In this document: one piece after another, positions 1-9,536 of the stretch
Layout: each line of letters begins with the position of its first letter
Position numbering within the stretch: the first letter of the stretch is position 1
Source: JASEGV01 sp947085405
Lineage (GTDB): Bacteria; Bacteroidota; Ignavibacteria; UBA10030; BY39
Assembly (NCBI GenBank): GCA_947085405.1
Contig: CAMTWO010000013.1
Span: forward strand, 62,001 to 126,000
Direction of reading: 5' to 3'
DNA length: 64,000 nucleotides
Notes under the pieces: model-generated
What the model saw: only the letters and a program-made list of their open reading frames with translations
Told to the model about the DNA's origin: nothing
Database searches by the model: none
Made by a program: the position numbers and the translations under genes

Positions 1-981
1 TTTTTTGCTCAATATGGGACATTCGCACAGATGCCCCCACTTTCGAACCTTTATATGAGTTCCGACAGGCTGCGCGAATGGTATTTAGCCCCCGGCTATT
101 TTTCAATAAATAATCCTCGATTACGACCTCAAAAAACTACTCAATACGAATTAGGTATTCGTCAGCAATTAGGTGAAGTAGCAAGCTTAAATATTACAGC
201 TTACTACAAAGAAATTACTGGACTTATTCAATTAGGTGTCATTGAATCACGTTGGAACAATACGACCTTCTCAACTCTTCAAAATGGTGATTACTCGACT
301 GTACGCGGATTTGATCTATCATTTGATTCACGGCGTTGGAATAATTTAGCTGCTTCTGTAAACTATACATTGTCGTATGCAACAGGTACAGGTTCCGATC
401 CCGGCACGTTAGGCACAATTCTTTGGTTGAATGCGAGAGCTCCAAAATTTGAATCCCCACTCGATTTCGATCAGCGTCACACAATTGCTGCAACATTAGA
501 TTACCGTTTCGGAAAAATGGATAATGTATTTTTAAATCAACTCGGTATGAATTTATTATTCAGAAGTAACAGCGGTAGGCCCTATACACTAAATGATCCA
601 AGTATTCCACCAACCGACTCACGAATAAAACCTCAATCAACAATTAACGCTAATTACAGCGATTGGAATTTTAGGTTCGATTACCGAATTGATAAAACTT
701 TTGAATTACCTATTTCCAATATGAGGTTGAATACTTATATATTAATTTTGAATTTGCTGGACAGAAAAAATATTGCTAGCGTATGGGCTGGTTCAGGTCA
801 ACCTGATCAAACTGGATATACTCAAACCCCGGATTTCAAAGCAACAATCCAGAGAATGATCGAACAAGATAGAGCTGATGAAGTACCTGTTTTCACCGGA
901 ATATATAATATGTACGAGATGCAACCGAGCTTCGTAGGTGCACCTCGGCAAGTCAGATTTGGACTTATTTTAGAATTTTAA
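1..981 (+). CDS. TonB-dependent receptor-like outer-membrane beta-barrel protein, C-terminal part (5' end outside window)
   Basis: The reading frame is open from base 1 and runs 326 codons to a stop at 979-981, so the gene starts before the window. The protein alternates short aromatic-rich strands with polar loops and contains the segment YELGIRQQLGEVASLNITAY, typical of the barrel of TonB-dependent receptors. It ends in RFGLILEF, a terminal-phenylalanine beta signal used for outer-membrane assembly. The N-terminal plug and any carboxypeptidase-like domain are not visible. The next gene, a large secreted protein, starts 26 nt downstream, and a PorV-like gene follows, so this may be part of an outer-membrane export or uptake module. 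Substrate unknown. A non-TonB porin is the alternative. Confidence 0.8.
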   Translation, partial: FFAQYGTFAQMPPLSNLYMSSDRLREWYLAPGYFSINNPRLRPQKTTQYELGIRQQLGEVASLNITAYYKEITGLIQLGVIESRWNNTTFSTLQNGDYSTVRGFDLSFDSRRWNNLAASVNYTLSYATGTGSDPGTLGTILWLNARAPKFESPLDFDQRHTIAATLDYRFGKMDNVFLNQLGMNLLFRSNSGRPYTLNDPSIPPTDSRIKPQSTINANYSDWNFRFDYRIDKTFELPISNMRLNTYILILNLLDRKNIASVWAGSGQPDQTGYTQTPDFKATIQRMIEQDRADEVPVFTGIYNMYEMQPSFVGAPRQVRFGLILEF

Positions 982-1007
982 TCAAAATTTTTAAGGAGTT
1001 TATTACT

Positions 1008-4000
1008 ATGAAAATAAAATTTTTATTGGTGTTTCTATTTGCTTTGTCCTTCTCATTGGGATATTCATTGGATATTGAATCTTCTAGAAAGGCTGCTCTA
1101 GGACCACACAAGCCAATGATTATCGAACGAAAAGCTATGGATATTAATACCATTAATGCTTGGTTCCGAAATGAGGGTGAGTTTTATAGCGACCACAAAA
1201 CTACTGGTCCTGGTTTTGAGTGGCCCAAAGGTGGAAAAGTTCACGCTATTTTTTCTTCGTCAATGTGGATTGGAGCGAGAGTAGTTAACCCTGAAGATAC
1301 AACTAAAAAGGATATCCGGGTTGCTACAGTTGGTCATTTTGGTTCAGAGCACCGTCCGGGTATAATTTTACCAGACGGTACTGCTGACGATTTTACCCGC
1401 CCGAAATATCGATATTATCGGGTGCGTCCTAACGAAGATTCTCCTCGCACGAGTGCCGATTATGCGGAATGGCCTGCTGAAGACGGCGCACCTTTTCACG
1501 ATGTTGACAAAGATGGTATATATAATCCAAATGTAGATAAACCAGCATTAGTCTGGGGAGACCAAATAGTTTACCCGGATATGTTGATGTTTGCGGTTTA
1601 CAATGATGCTGAAGAAGCTTATCATAATTGGATTTGGGGGAGAAGTAAACCATTAGGTGCTGAAATCCGGCAGACATCGTGGGCCTATAATCGTGCAGGA
1701 CCGTTCGGTCAAATGCAATTTATGAAGTTTGAAGTTATTAACAAAAGTAACGCTCCATGGGATTCTGCTTATTTGGTAGTATGGTCCGATCCAGATATGG
1801 GAGATGCTTTTGATGATGCTTCAGGCGTCGATACAACAATCGTCAATCCTAGAACAAAAGAAAAACGGAATTTAGGTTATGTTTATAATGGTACGAATAC
1901 TGATGCGGGTTATGGAACAGCTCCACCGGCTGTTGGTTATAAATATTTTCAAGGACCCCGCTTAAAAACCGATCTTATTACTGATACTGCAAAGTGGTCG
2001 GGGCAATTGCTACCTGGTTATAAAAATTTAAATGTTTCCGGGTTCAATTTTTATTGTAACCCTGGACAAGGTGGCTGCACGAATCCTGATTGGTATGACC
2101 CGTTCTTATTTTTGCAATCTTATAATGTTATGCAAGGTCTAACTCGTACCGGCAGAAGATGGGTATGTGAAGGCGATACAACTTATTTTATGTTCGCCGG
2201 AGACCCTGTTACAAACACAGGTTGTACCTACTCAGACTTACTGCAACCCTCTGATGTTAGATTTACTTTACCGGCTGGTCCTTTCACAATTATGCCTGGT
2301 GATACACAACAAGTAGTAATAGGTATAATTGTTGGAAGAGGCTCTAATAACTTAAATAGTATTAGCGTATTACGCACCTATGCCGATATGTCGCAAATAT
2401 TATTTAACAATAATTTTAAGTTACCTCCTGCTCCACCAAGCCCTAAAGTTGAGCACAGCTGGATTGATGGAAAAATAATTTTATCCTGGGACAAAGACAA
2501 AGCATCAAGAACTTTCAGGAACCCGGATGAAAAATTCTTTAACACTGTCTGGAAATTTAATGCATTTACTATTTATCAAACTAACGATCCACTTCTAAGA
2601 CCCGGTGCACGTACTGAAAAACTTGGAACATACTATAAAAAAGGTGATTCGTCGAAAGTGAAAGATTTTGTTATATTCCCAGGAGTTGACGACCCCGTCC
2701 TGGCCACTATTTGGGAAGGTGATTTTGAAGGTATAATAGATCAACTCGTTTTAACAGAGGATCGAATCAATTCTAAACCATTTATACCGGGAAGACCTTA
2801 TCACTTCATCATTACTGCCTCTGCAGTTGATTCTAATTATAACCCTTTAGATTCAGCAAGAATTAAAGACCTAAGCGGATTGATTTTATTAGAATCACCG
2901 AAAAATGTAATTACAATAATACCAAAAAATCCTGTTCTTGGGACTGAGTTTCCGAGTGGTAACGATTATGGTTCTGTTATTCCTCATAATAAGTGGAAAT
3001 CTCTTAAAAATTATGACGATGCAGTTCAAGTGAAAGTTGTTGATCCGTGGCGAACTGAAAATAAGAAGTATCGAATTACATTACAAGGTAATGACCCATC
3101 AAATACATTAAATGTAACTTCTTGGTCACTACTTGAATTGAATTCAAATAATGAAGTAGTTGATACTGTAATTGCAAATTATAATAATTTTAACGGAGGG
3201 ACTGATTATCCTGTGGTGTCAAACGTTATGCCTGTTGTACAAAATTTACCTATTGGAGTCAGGCGGCGTTTTCAGGTACCATCTGGTTTCTCATACCAAG
3301 GGAAACGTTGGTTTACAGGTTTGAGAGGACCCCAGATGGATGATACATTAGCTTCAATACAAATTACACCAACTCGACGAGCACCTGTAACTGGTGTTGT
3401 TTCATATCCACAAATAGGTAGATACACAAACGCAATTACAGGTTTACGCCCGGATAGCTTACGGCGTGTTGAAATTCGTTTTTCAAAAACAAATACACAA
3501 AAAGCATATAGATATGTCACTGGTTTTGAGATTAGGCCGATAAAAGGCCCGATTCATTCAGAATTTAGACCATATTTAGTAGATTCTACTGGATTCGGCT
3601 ATTTATATCAGGATTACCAACAATATAGGATGGGTATTCAGGACAGTGGTTATGTCGTACCGTTTACCGTTTGGGAAGTTGATTCTTTATACGGAGATGG
3701 GAAACCACGACAATTGGATGTTGCGATAGTTGAAAGAAACGATTCGATGCGTGTCGTCCGAAAAGATATTTATGGAAGAGATAGCATTGTTCATGTTTAC
3801 AGAGGTAAAATTGACGCAAAATGGGATCCTTCTCCCTATACCGGTGAAAATCATTCTGAAGGTGATGAAGTAATTTTGGTATTCCGCTCTTCTTACTCAG
3901 ATACTGCGAAACCAGAGTACACTAAAAAAGATAGAGATTACAAAGATTTCGAGTTTAAAAATTTGCCTTTAATGTACATTATAGTAATGCGCAAAGTAAA

Positions 4001-4490
4001 TGAACAATCAAATTTTGCTGATGGAGATGTTATCGCCATCCGGCCTAACTATGCTTTAAATACAGACAAAATTTTTGAGTTCGAAGTTAAAGCTCCACAA
4101 GTAGGCTTTTCAGAAATCGCGAAACAGCGTGACGAGATGCGCAAAATTAAAATTGTTCCAAATCCGTACTATGCATCTCATCAACTGCAGGCTGATCCAT
4201 TTGATAGTTATGTAACCTTTACCAATCTTCCTACCAGAGCAAAGATTAGAATTTTTAATTTAGCTGGTGATATGGTAGCGGTTGTAAATCACGACTACCA
4301 AGGACAAATGGATAACAGCTCTACACGTTGGGGTCTCAAAAATCACGCCAATATTCCTGTAGCAAGTGGAATGTATATTGCACATATCGAAGGTTATGGA
4401 CTTGATGAGCATGGAGGGGAAGTGAAAATAGGTGAAAAGGTGTTGAAGTTTGCAATATTCATACAAGAAGAACGACTTGACACATTCTAA
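1008..4490 (+). CDS. Large secreted protein (1160 aa) with a putative T9SS-type C-terminal domain
   Basis: An N-terminal hydrophobic segment (about residues 1-21, ending GYSLD) looks like a Sec signal peptide. The body is rich in beta-strand, Asn, Tyr and Pro, with no catalytic motif that I recognise. From about residue 1045 a segment beginning KIKIVPNPYYA is followed by RIFNLAGDMV and ASGMYIAHIEG. This is the layout of the C-terminal beta-sandwich on T9SS cargo in Ignavibacteria-like genomes, although the extreme C-terminus (EERLDTF) is not a classical type A end. AAGGAG at 993-998 lies 9 nt before the ATG. It sits between an outer-membrane receptor and a PorV-like protein, suggesting an envelope-surface role. 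Function unknown. Confidence 0.75.
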   Translation: MKIKFLLVFLFALSFSLGYSLDIESSRKAALGPHKPMIIERKAMDINTINAWFRNEGEFYSDHKTTGPGFEWPKGGKVHAIFSSSMWIGARVVNPEDTTKKDIRVATVGHFGSEHRPGIILPDGTADDFTRPKYRYYRVRPNEDSPRTSADYAEWPAEDGAPFHDVDKDGIYNPNVDKPALVWGDQIVYPDMLMFAVYNDAEEAYHNWIWGRSKPLGAEIRQTSWAYNRAGPFGQMQFMKFEVINKSNAPWDSAYLVVWSDPDMGDAFDDASGVDTTIVNPRTKEKRNLGYVYNGTNTDAGYGTAPPAVGYKYFQGPRLKTDLITDTAKWSGQLLPGYKNLNVSGFNFYCNPGQGGCTNPDWYDPFLFLQSYNVMQGLTRTGRRWVCEGDTTYFMFAGDPVTNTGCTYSDLLQPSDVRFTLPAGPFTIMPGDTQQVVIGIIVGRGSNNLNSISVLRTYADMSQILFNNNFKLPPAPPSPKVEHSWIDGKIILSWDKDKASRTFRNPDEKFFNTVWKFNAFTIYQTNDPLLRPGARTEKLGTYYKKGDSSKVKDFVIFPGVDDPVLATIWEGDFEGIIDQLVLTEDRINSKPFIPGRPYHFIITASAVDSNYNPLDSARIKDLSGLILLESPKNVITIIPKNPVLGTEFPSGNDYGSVIPHNKWKSLKNYDDAVQVKVVDPWRTENKKYRITLQGNDPSNTLNVTSWSLLELNSNNEVVDTVIANYNNFNGGTDYPVVSNVMPVVQNLPIGVRRRFQVPSGFSYQGKRWFTGLRGPQMDDTLASIQITPTRRAPVTGVVSYPQIGRYTNAITGLRPDSLRRVEIRFSKTNTQKAYRYVTGFEIRPIKGPIHSEFRPYLVDSTGFGYLYQDYQQYRMGIQDSGYVVPFTVWEVDSLYGDGKPRQLDVAIVERNDSMRVVRKDIYGRDSIVHVYRGKIDAKWDPSPYTGENHSEGDEVILVFRSSYSDTAKPEYTKKDRDYKDFEFKNLPLMYIIVMRKVNEQSNFADGDVIAIRPNYALNTDKIFEFEVKAPQVGFSEIAKQRDEMRKIKIVPNPYYASHQLQADPFDSYVTFTNLPTRAKIRIFNLAGDMVAVVNHDYQGQMDNSSTRWGLKNHANIPVASGMYIAHIEGYGLDEHGGEVKIGEKVLKFAIFIQEERLDTF

Positions 4491-4514
4491 AATGAAAGTA
4501 TAAGGAAAAAAGTC

Positions 4515-5555
4515 ATGAAAAGATTGAAATTATTAAACATAATATTAGTTGTAGCTATTATTATATCATTCACATTCGATAGTTTTGCAGGTTCACCAAA
4601 TCGGCGTGGAACTGCAGGAGCTACTGAATTACTAATTCCTGTAGGGTCGACCGGTGTAGGGATGAGTGGATCGATTTTAGCAACTGCCCACGGGTTAGAT
4701 GCGATACACTGGAATCCTGCTGGTTTATCAAGGAGCAATCTCAGCGCCCAGGTGATGTTCTCGAATTTATCATACATTGCAGATATTGGCGTTAATTATT
4801 TAGCGGTTTCTGCAAATATGGAAGATTTAGGACATCTCGGTGTCAGTTTTAAAACTCTATCTTTTGGAAAAATCGAAGAAACTACAATTGATAGACCGGA
4901 AGGAACTGGTATTACTTACTCACCAACATTTCTAACAGTCGGTTTAACTTATTCGCGTAGAATGACAGATAGAATTCATTTTGGGACAAATATCAAAATG
5001 GTTTACGAATCCATTACCCGCGTATCAGCAACAGCGTTTGCATTCGATCTTGGATTACAATACAAAGCTGGTGAAACAGGATTCAACTTCGGCGTGGCAC
5101 TCAAAAACTTGGGATCAGAAATTAGTTTTGATGGTTCAGATTTTGACAGATTTGTTGATGACCCAAATCAGATCACCGGATATCCGACTCAACCAATGCG
5201 ACTTAGGACTGCCGGATTCGGTATGCCTACAACTTTAGAATTAGGTCTTGCCTACAAATATCCACTGATGGCAGAACACTTAGTAGAGATGAGCACTACT
5301 TTCATAAACAATAACTACTCAAATGATGAATATCGCTTTGGTGTTGAATATGCTTATAATAATTTATTTTTTATTAGAGGTGGGTATGCCTATGCGCAAG
5401 GTGTTCCCTCGGAATTTGAAAATATTTTCGGACCTACTTTTGGTGCCGGTGTTCGTTATACTATTAGTGGAGTTGAAATGTCTGTAGATTATGCATATCG
5501 TTCCACTACTTTCTTTTCCGGTAATCAATGGTTCTCTGTGATGATAGGTTTTTAA
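4515..5555 (+). CDS. PorV/PorQ family outer-membrane protein
   Basis: 346 aa with an N-terminal signal peptide (cleavage plausible after DSFA, about residue 26). It then has the family hallmark near the mature N-terminus: a Gly/Ala-rich stretch, LLIPVGSTGVGMSGS, followed by IHWNPAGLSR. The rest is an amphipathic beta-strand barrel pattern ending in WFSVMIGF. PorV family members are outer-membrane barrels of the FadL superfamily, and PorV itself is the T9SS shuttle that hands cargo to the sortase. It lies 24 nt after the gene for a large secreted protein, which may be its partner. A weak promoter-like pair (TTGACA at 4477, TATAAG at 4499, spacing 16) overlaps the end of the upstream gene. Confident of the family, not of the exact subfamily. 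Confidence 0.85.
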   Translation: MKRLKLLNIILVVAIIISFTFDSFAGSPNRRGTAGATELLIPVGSTGVGMSGSILATAHGLDAIHWNPAGLSRSNLSAQVMFSNLSYIADIGVNYLAVSANMEDLGHLGVSFKTLSFGKIEETTIDRPEGTGITYSPTFLTVGLTYSRRMTDRIHFGTNIKMVYESITRVSATAFAFDLGLQYKAGETGFNFGVALKNLGSEISFDGSDFDRFVDDPNQITGYPTQPMRLRTAGFGMPTTLELGLAYKYPLMAEHLVEMSTTFINNNYSNDEYRFGVEYAYNNLFFIRGGYAYAQGVPSEFENIFGPTFGAGVRYTISGVEMSVDYAYRSTTFFSGNQWFSVMIGF

Positions 5556-5574
5556 TTTAGCATTTTAAGGTAGT

Positions 5575-5612
5575 AGGGTTGTTCTTTTTTGAGAGCAACC
5601 CTTTTATATTTT
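5575..5612 (+). terminator. Intrinsic terminator after the PorV-like gene
   Basis: A 10-bp stem (AGGGTTGTTC at 5575-5584 with GAGCAACCCT at 5593-5602, one G-U pair) has an 8-nt loop and is followed by a T-rich tail. It closes the receptor/secreted-protein/PorV unit. The TTG at 5589 that would extend the next gene falls inside this hairpin, which argues for the ATG at 5628 as the real start. Confidence 0.8.
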
Positions 5613-5627
5613 ACACAGATTGACGAA

Positions 5628-6500
5628 ATGATATTCTATTCTATTTTATTATCTTTCTTGTATCCATTTTCGTACATTCAAGATTCTAGCTATTCATCTT
5701 TTCAGATAGATACATTAGTCTCTGAATCGTCAGTATTTTCTTTGGATTACGAAGGTAATACTTATATTCTTGATAAAGAAAACCATAAACTTTTTAAATT
5801 TAATTCGCAAAATAAATTTCAAAAAGAAATAGGAGGCATTGGTTGGGGGCAGTTAAATTTCGATACACCAGTGGCAGTTGATGCTTCTTATGGATTGAAT
5901 ATATTCGTATCTGATTATTACAATAATCGCATCCAAAGATTTAATCGCAATTTAGAATTTATCAGTTCATTATCCGGCGAGTCTTTTAAATCCACTAATA
6001 TTCACTTTGGGCGGCCTTCTTTTTTAGCTGTCGATAGGTTTTCGAATCTATATTTTTACGATTCTGAAAATAAGAATATTATGAAAATTACTTTCAACGG
6101 ACTTCAGGTTAAAGACGTTAGGATAATCGGGGATTATCGGTTAGTACCAGATCCCATTCAATTTGCTATAACGAACGACGATAAATTGTATGTTTTAGAA
6201 TCGAATAAAATATCCGTTTATGATAGTTGGGGTACATTTTTACACTCACTCCAGTTAGAAACTCCCCAATCTGTTCGTGCTTTTTGTTTATCCGAAAAAG
6301 AAATTTATATTGTCATTGGCGACGAAATGATTATAATAAATCACACGGGCGAACTGCTGAACAAAATTAATATTGCAGAATATTTTCAATTGCCATCATC
6401 AAATCGAATTGCCGATGTGAAAATATTTCAAGATAGATTGCATTTTTTAACTAATAAAATGATATTGGTCTGTCCGACAAATTTATTTTTATCAAAATAA
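5628..6500 (+). CDS. NHL-repeat (6-bladed beta-propeller-like) exported protein
   Basis: 290 aa from ATG 5628, chosen over an in-frame TTG at 5589 that lies in the upstream terminator loop. The start MIFYSILLSFLYPFSY is a short hydrophobic signal or anchor. Repeating blades of about 45-50 residues follow, with NHL-type signatures such as VSDYYNNRIQRFNRNLEF (about residues 93-112) and NLYFYDSENKNIMKI (about 140-155). NHL propellers are binding scaffolds, and no catalytic residues are evident. Ssb follows 24 nt later on the same strand, but the two are probably unrelated in function. The position after a PorV gene suggests an envelope protein. Ligand unknown. Confidence 0.65.
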   Translation: MIFYSILLSFLYPFSYIQDSSYSSFQIDTLVSESSVFSLDYEGNTYILDKENHKLFKFNSQNKFQKEIGGIGWGQLNFDTPVAVDASYGLNIFVSDYYNNRIQRFNRNLEFISSLSGESFKSTNIHFGRPSFLAVDRFSNLYFYDSENKNIMKITFNGLQVKDVRIIGDYRLVPDPIQFAITNDDKLYVLESNKISVYDSWGTFLHSLQLETPQSVRAFCLSEKEIYIVIGDEMIIINHTGELLNKINIAEYFQLPSSNRIADVKIFQDRLHFLTNKMILVCPTNLFLSK

Positions 6501-6524
6501 CATTAACAAAGAGAGAGAATAATT

Positions 6525-6950
6525 ATGGCATCAAAAAGTTTAAATAAAGTAATGCTTATCGGAAATCTTGGAAAAGATCCTGAGCTTCGATACACAGCAA
6601 ACGGAACTGCCGTTGCTTCATTTTCCATTGCTACAACAGACAGTTGGAAAAATACTGAAGGGGCAGTGCAAGAAAGAACTGAATGGCATAATATCATAGC
6701 GTGGAATAAATTAGCTGAAGTTTGTGGCGAATGGCTAAAAAAAGGACAAAAGGTTTATATCGAAGGAAATATACGAACACGCAATTATGATGATAAAGAT
6801 GGAAAAAAGAAATATGTTACAGAAATATATGCCGATAATTTGATTATGCTTGGCGGGGGAAGGGGAACATCGACTTCTACAACTGAATCAAAAGAAGAAA
6901 CCGGTATTGTACCTCCATCGGGTCAACAAGATGACGATCTGCCATTCTGA
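6525..6950 (+). CDS. ssb: Single-stranded DNA-binding protein
   Basis: 141 aa. The start SLNKVMLIGNLGKDPELRYT and the internal WHNIIAWNKLAEVC are diagnostic of the bacterial SSB OB-fold (about residues 4-108). A short Gly/Ser/Thr-rich linker follows, ending in the acidic tip DDDLPF that recruits replication and repair partners. Length is normal for Bacteroidota SSB. It binds single-stranded DNA during replication, repair and recombination. The ATG follows a purine-rich AAAGAGAGAGAA stretch. The downstream CNNM-family gene starts 6 nt after the stop, so the two are probably cotranscribed. Confidence 0.97.
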   Translation: MASKSLNKVMLIGNLGKDPELRYTANGTAVASFSIATTDSWKNTEGAVQERTEWHNIIAWNKLAEVCGEWLKKGQKVYIEGNIRTRNYDDKDGKKKYVTEIYADNLIMLGGGRGTSTSTTESKEETGIVPPSGQQDDDLPF

Positions 6951-6956
6951 TAATAT

Positions 6957-8222
6957 TTGTTTCTTGAAATTATAACATACGGCATTCTATTCTTTCTCCT
7001 AATTATTGCATCCTCTTTTTTTTCGGGGAGCGAGGTAGCTTTATTTTCTTTAAAAAATAAAGATATCGTAAATATCGCTCCCAAAAATTTTATAAATCGA
7101 CGTCTTCTAAATTTACTAAAAAACCCTTCGCAGCTGCTTATCACAATCTTGATTTGTAATACTTTAGTAAATGTTTCTGCTGCAGTGGTGGCAGCCATCT
7201 TAACACTCCAAATAATACAATACTTTCAATCCGATAAAATAATTGCGCTTCTGATTGAAATTGTTTTTGTAACGCTCGTTATCTTAATTTTCGGAGAAAT
7301 AACTCCTAAAGTAATTGCCAGAAAATATACACTTCAATTTGCGAGGTTTGCGGCAATCCCAATTTCCTTTTTTACTTTTATACTTTCCCCCTTTTCAAAA
7401 ATCTTTGAATATTTAATGCAGCATATTAAATCATTTCTAAATTATCAAAGAAAAAGTCGGGTTATAACTGAAGATGACTTGAAACAGCTAACTGAGATTG
7501 TGAATCAACAAGGTGAAATCGATGAACCCATAAAACAATTATTTCACCGAATAGGTGAACTATCTTTTCTTAATGCAAAAGATATATTAGTACCGAGAAT
7601 GAATGTAGTTTCCATCGGTATCCACGCCACTCTCAGTAAACTAAAAGAGGTAATCCGGATTGCAAACAGCTTATACATTCCGGTGTATAAAACCAGCATA
7701 GATGATATTGTGGGAGTTATCTATTCAAAAGATATATTAAAAGTTGAACGAACTATACCCGAATTCGATACCGAGTATATACTTCCGCTGCTGAGAAAAC
7801 CACTTTATATCCCGGAAACAAAAAATGTAATCGAGTTACTCAAAGAATTTCAATCCACAAAAATTAATGTGGCAATCGTAGTTGATGAGCATGGGGGAAC
7901 TGTCGGTATGGTTACATTACAAGAAATACTAAATTGCATTTCGGGAGATTCTCTTCTCGCTACCGAATCTAAACTAATTAAAATTATTGATAGTAAAACT
8001 TGTCTTGTTGAAGGAACGGTTCTATTGAAGGATGTCGAAAAGAGATTAAACATCAAGATTATTGATGAAAATGCTGAATATACGACGGTGGGAGGATTAG
8101 TACTTCACCTTGCGGGTAGAGTCCCAAAACGTAATGATAAGTTTGTATATATGGGTTTTGTTTTTCAAGTTGAAGAAGTTAAACACAACCGAGTACAAAA
8201 AATAAAAATTATTGTTGTTTGA
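6957..8222 (+). CDS. CNNM/CorC-type transporter with CBS domain pair (hemolysin C family)
   Basis: 421 aa. Order: a DUF21 membrane domain with about four helices (residues 1-175, including SSFFSGSEVALFSL and FGEITPKVIARKY), two CBS domains (about 200-325, including VVDEHGGTVGMVTLQEIL) and a C-terminal CorC/HlyC domain (about 335-421). The family mediates Mg2+/Co2+ efflux or homeostasis at the inner membrane, and the CBS pair probably senses nucleotides. The start used is a TTG 6 nt after the ssb stop with no clear Shine-Dalgarno, so translational coupling is likely. The first ATG-encoded Met lies deep inside the CBS region, so a later start is unlikely. Confidence 0.88.
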   Translation: MFLEIITYGILFFLLIIASSFFSGSEVALFSLKNKDIVNIAPKNFINRRLLNLLKNPSQLLITILICNTLVNVSAAVVAAILTLQIIQYFQSDKIIALLIEIVFVTLVILIFGEITPKVIARKYTLQFARFAAIPISFFTFILSPFSKIFEYLMQHIKSFLNYQRKSRVITEDDLKQLTEIVNQQGEIDEPIKQLFHRIGELSFLNAKDILVPRMNVVSIGIHATLSKLKEVIRIANSLYIPVYKTSIDDIVGVIYSKDILKVERTIPEFDTEYILPLLRKPLYIPETKNVIELLKEFQSTKINVAIVVDEHGGTVGMVTLQEILNCISGDSLLATESKLIKIIDSKTCLVEGTVLLKDVEKRLNIKIIDENAEYTTVGGLVLHLAGRVPKRNDKFVYMGFVFQVEEVKHNRVQKIKIIVV

Positions 8223-8247
8223 CTTTCATTCATAGATTTCGTATAAT
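8219..8247 (+). promoter_or_regulatory. Promoter for sppA (TTGACT, 17 nt, TATAAT)
   Basis: The -35 box TTGACT (8219-8224) overlaps the stop codon of the upstream gene and is exactly 17 nt from a perfect -10 box TATAAT (8242-8247). A start site near 8254 would leave a leader of about 20 nt before the ATG at 8275. Confidence 0.7.
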
Positions 8248-8274
8248 TATATGTAAAATCAATAGGTTATAGGA

Positions 8275-9180
8275 ATGAATAAATCTTCAAAATGGTTTTT
8301 AGGTATTATTGTAGTGTTGTTAGTTATAAGTGCCGGAATTTTCTTTTTGATTTCTTCTTTTTTTGTTGAACAAGAAGAAGATATCGAATATATTTCAGGT
8401 AAAGGCGAAAAAATTGCACTGATCGAATTAAAAGGTGTAATTGTAGAGTCTGAAAAAATTGTAAAACTATTTAAGAAGTATCGGAAAGACAAATCGATAA
8501 AAGCTGTATTATTCAGAGTTGATTCGCCTGGTGGTGGTGTTGTTGCCAGTCATGAAATCTACAACGAAGTAAAACAAACACGTGAATCGGGTAAACCGGT
8601 TGTTGTGTCGATGGGTTCGGTTGCTGCAAGCGGTGGATATTACGTTGCTTGTGGTGCAAACTTAATCGTTGCAAATCCCGGGACATTGACAGGAAGCATC
8701 GGCGTTATTTCCCAGTTTCTCAGAATGGATCCGTTGTTTCAAAAACTTGGAATAGAAATGAATACGGTTAAGTCGGGGAAGTACAAGGATTCAGGTAATC
8801 CATTCCGTGAAATGACAAAAGAAGATAAACAATACTTCCAAAATCTGATGGACGATGTGCATTTGCAATTTATTGATATAGTCGGCAGCGAACGTAAGTT
8901 GGATAGAAAAAAAGCAATCGAGTATGCTGATGGTCGGGTTTTTACCGGTAAGGCAGCATTAGAAATGAAACTCGTCGATACACTCGGGACTTATGAAGAT
9001 GCACTGAAAATTGCAGCAGAATTAGCCGGTATAAAAGGCGAACCGGCAGTAGTAAAAGAAGTTAAACGGAAAACCTTTGTAGATCGTTTTTTGGGCGAAA
9101 CAAAACTTGGCGATTTCTTTAATCTGAAAGACGAAATTTTTAAACACCCAATTTTACAATATAAATTAATTAACCCCTAA
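8275..9180 (+). CDS. sppA: Signal peptide peptidase SppA, short (36 kDa) type
   Basis: 301 aa: an N-terminal transmembrane helix (about residues 7-28), then a Clp-like serine protease fold. Visible motifs are FRVDSPGGGVVASHEIY, GSVAASGGYYVACGAN with the likely nucleophile Ser119, and VKSGKYKDSG carrying the likely general-base lysine (about K171). The length fits single-domain SppA (Bacillus/Archaea-like) rather than the duplicated E. coli form. It degrades leftover signal peptides in the cytoplasmic membrane. It has its own strong promoter just upstream, and HU follows 26 nt later. Confidence 0.93.
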   Translation: MNKSSKWFLGIIVVLLVISAGIFFLISSFFVEQEEDIEYISGKGEKIALIELKGVIVESEKIVKLFKKYRKDKSIKAVLFRVDSPGGGVVASHEIYNEVKQTRESGKPVVVSMGSVAASGGYYVACGANLIVANPGTLTGSIGVISQFLRMDPLFQKLGIEMNTVKSGKYKDSGNPFREMTKEDKQYFQNLMDDVHLQFIDIVGSERKLDRKKAIEYADGRVFTGKAALEMKLVDTLGTYEDALKIAAELAGIKGEPAVVKEVKRKTFVDRFLGETKLGDFFNLKDEIFKHPILQYKLINP

Positions 9181-9206
9181 GTAACATTAACTTATGGAGG
9201 AAACAA

Positions 9207-9524
9207 TTGACTAAAGCTGATATTGTTGATGTAATTGCTTCGGCGACTGGACTCACGAAAGTCGAAACAGAAGCAGTAGTAGATGGATTCATATCCACAG
9301 TAATTAACGCCTTGAAAGAAGGCAAAAATATTGAAATTCGCGGCTTCGGAAGTTTTAAAGTGAAAAAGCGAAAAGGACGGATGGCACGCAATCCTCGAAC
9401 CGGTGCACAAGTTCAGGTTGACGAACATTTTGTTCCACTTTTTAAAGTTTCAAAAGAATTGAAATCCAATGTAAACGAAAATTTAAAGAGAACACAACCT
9501 AATTGGGGCCGTACCGAACCTTAA
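9207..9524 (+). CDS. HU/IHF family DNA-binding protein
   Basis: 105 aa. TKADIVDVIASATGLTK opens the helical dimerisation part, and GFGSFKVKKRKGRMARNPRT is the beta-arm signature of the HU/IHF family. The TTG start is supported by GGAGG at 9196-9200, 6 nt upstream, and by the normal N-terminus it gives. A short charged C-terminal tail of about 12 residues extends past the usual HU end. It bends and compacts DNA in the nucleoid. HU and IHF cannot be told apart from this sequence. Confidence 0.93.
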   Translation: MTKADIVDVIASATGLTKVETEAVVDGFISTVINALKEGKNIEIRGFGSFKVKKRKGRMARNPRTGAQVQVDEHFVPLFKVSKELKSNVNENLKRTQPNWGRTEP

Positions 9525-9536
9525 AAGTAATAATTG

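Noticed and set aside
4477..4504. TTGACA/TATAAG pair before the PorV-like gene
   Set aside because: Spacing is 16 nt and it lies inside the end of the previous gene, only about 11 nt before the ATG, so a real promoter is doubtful.
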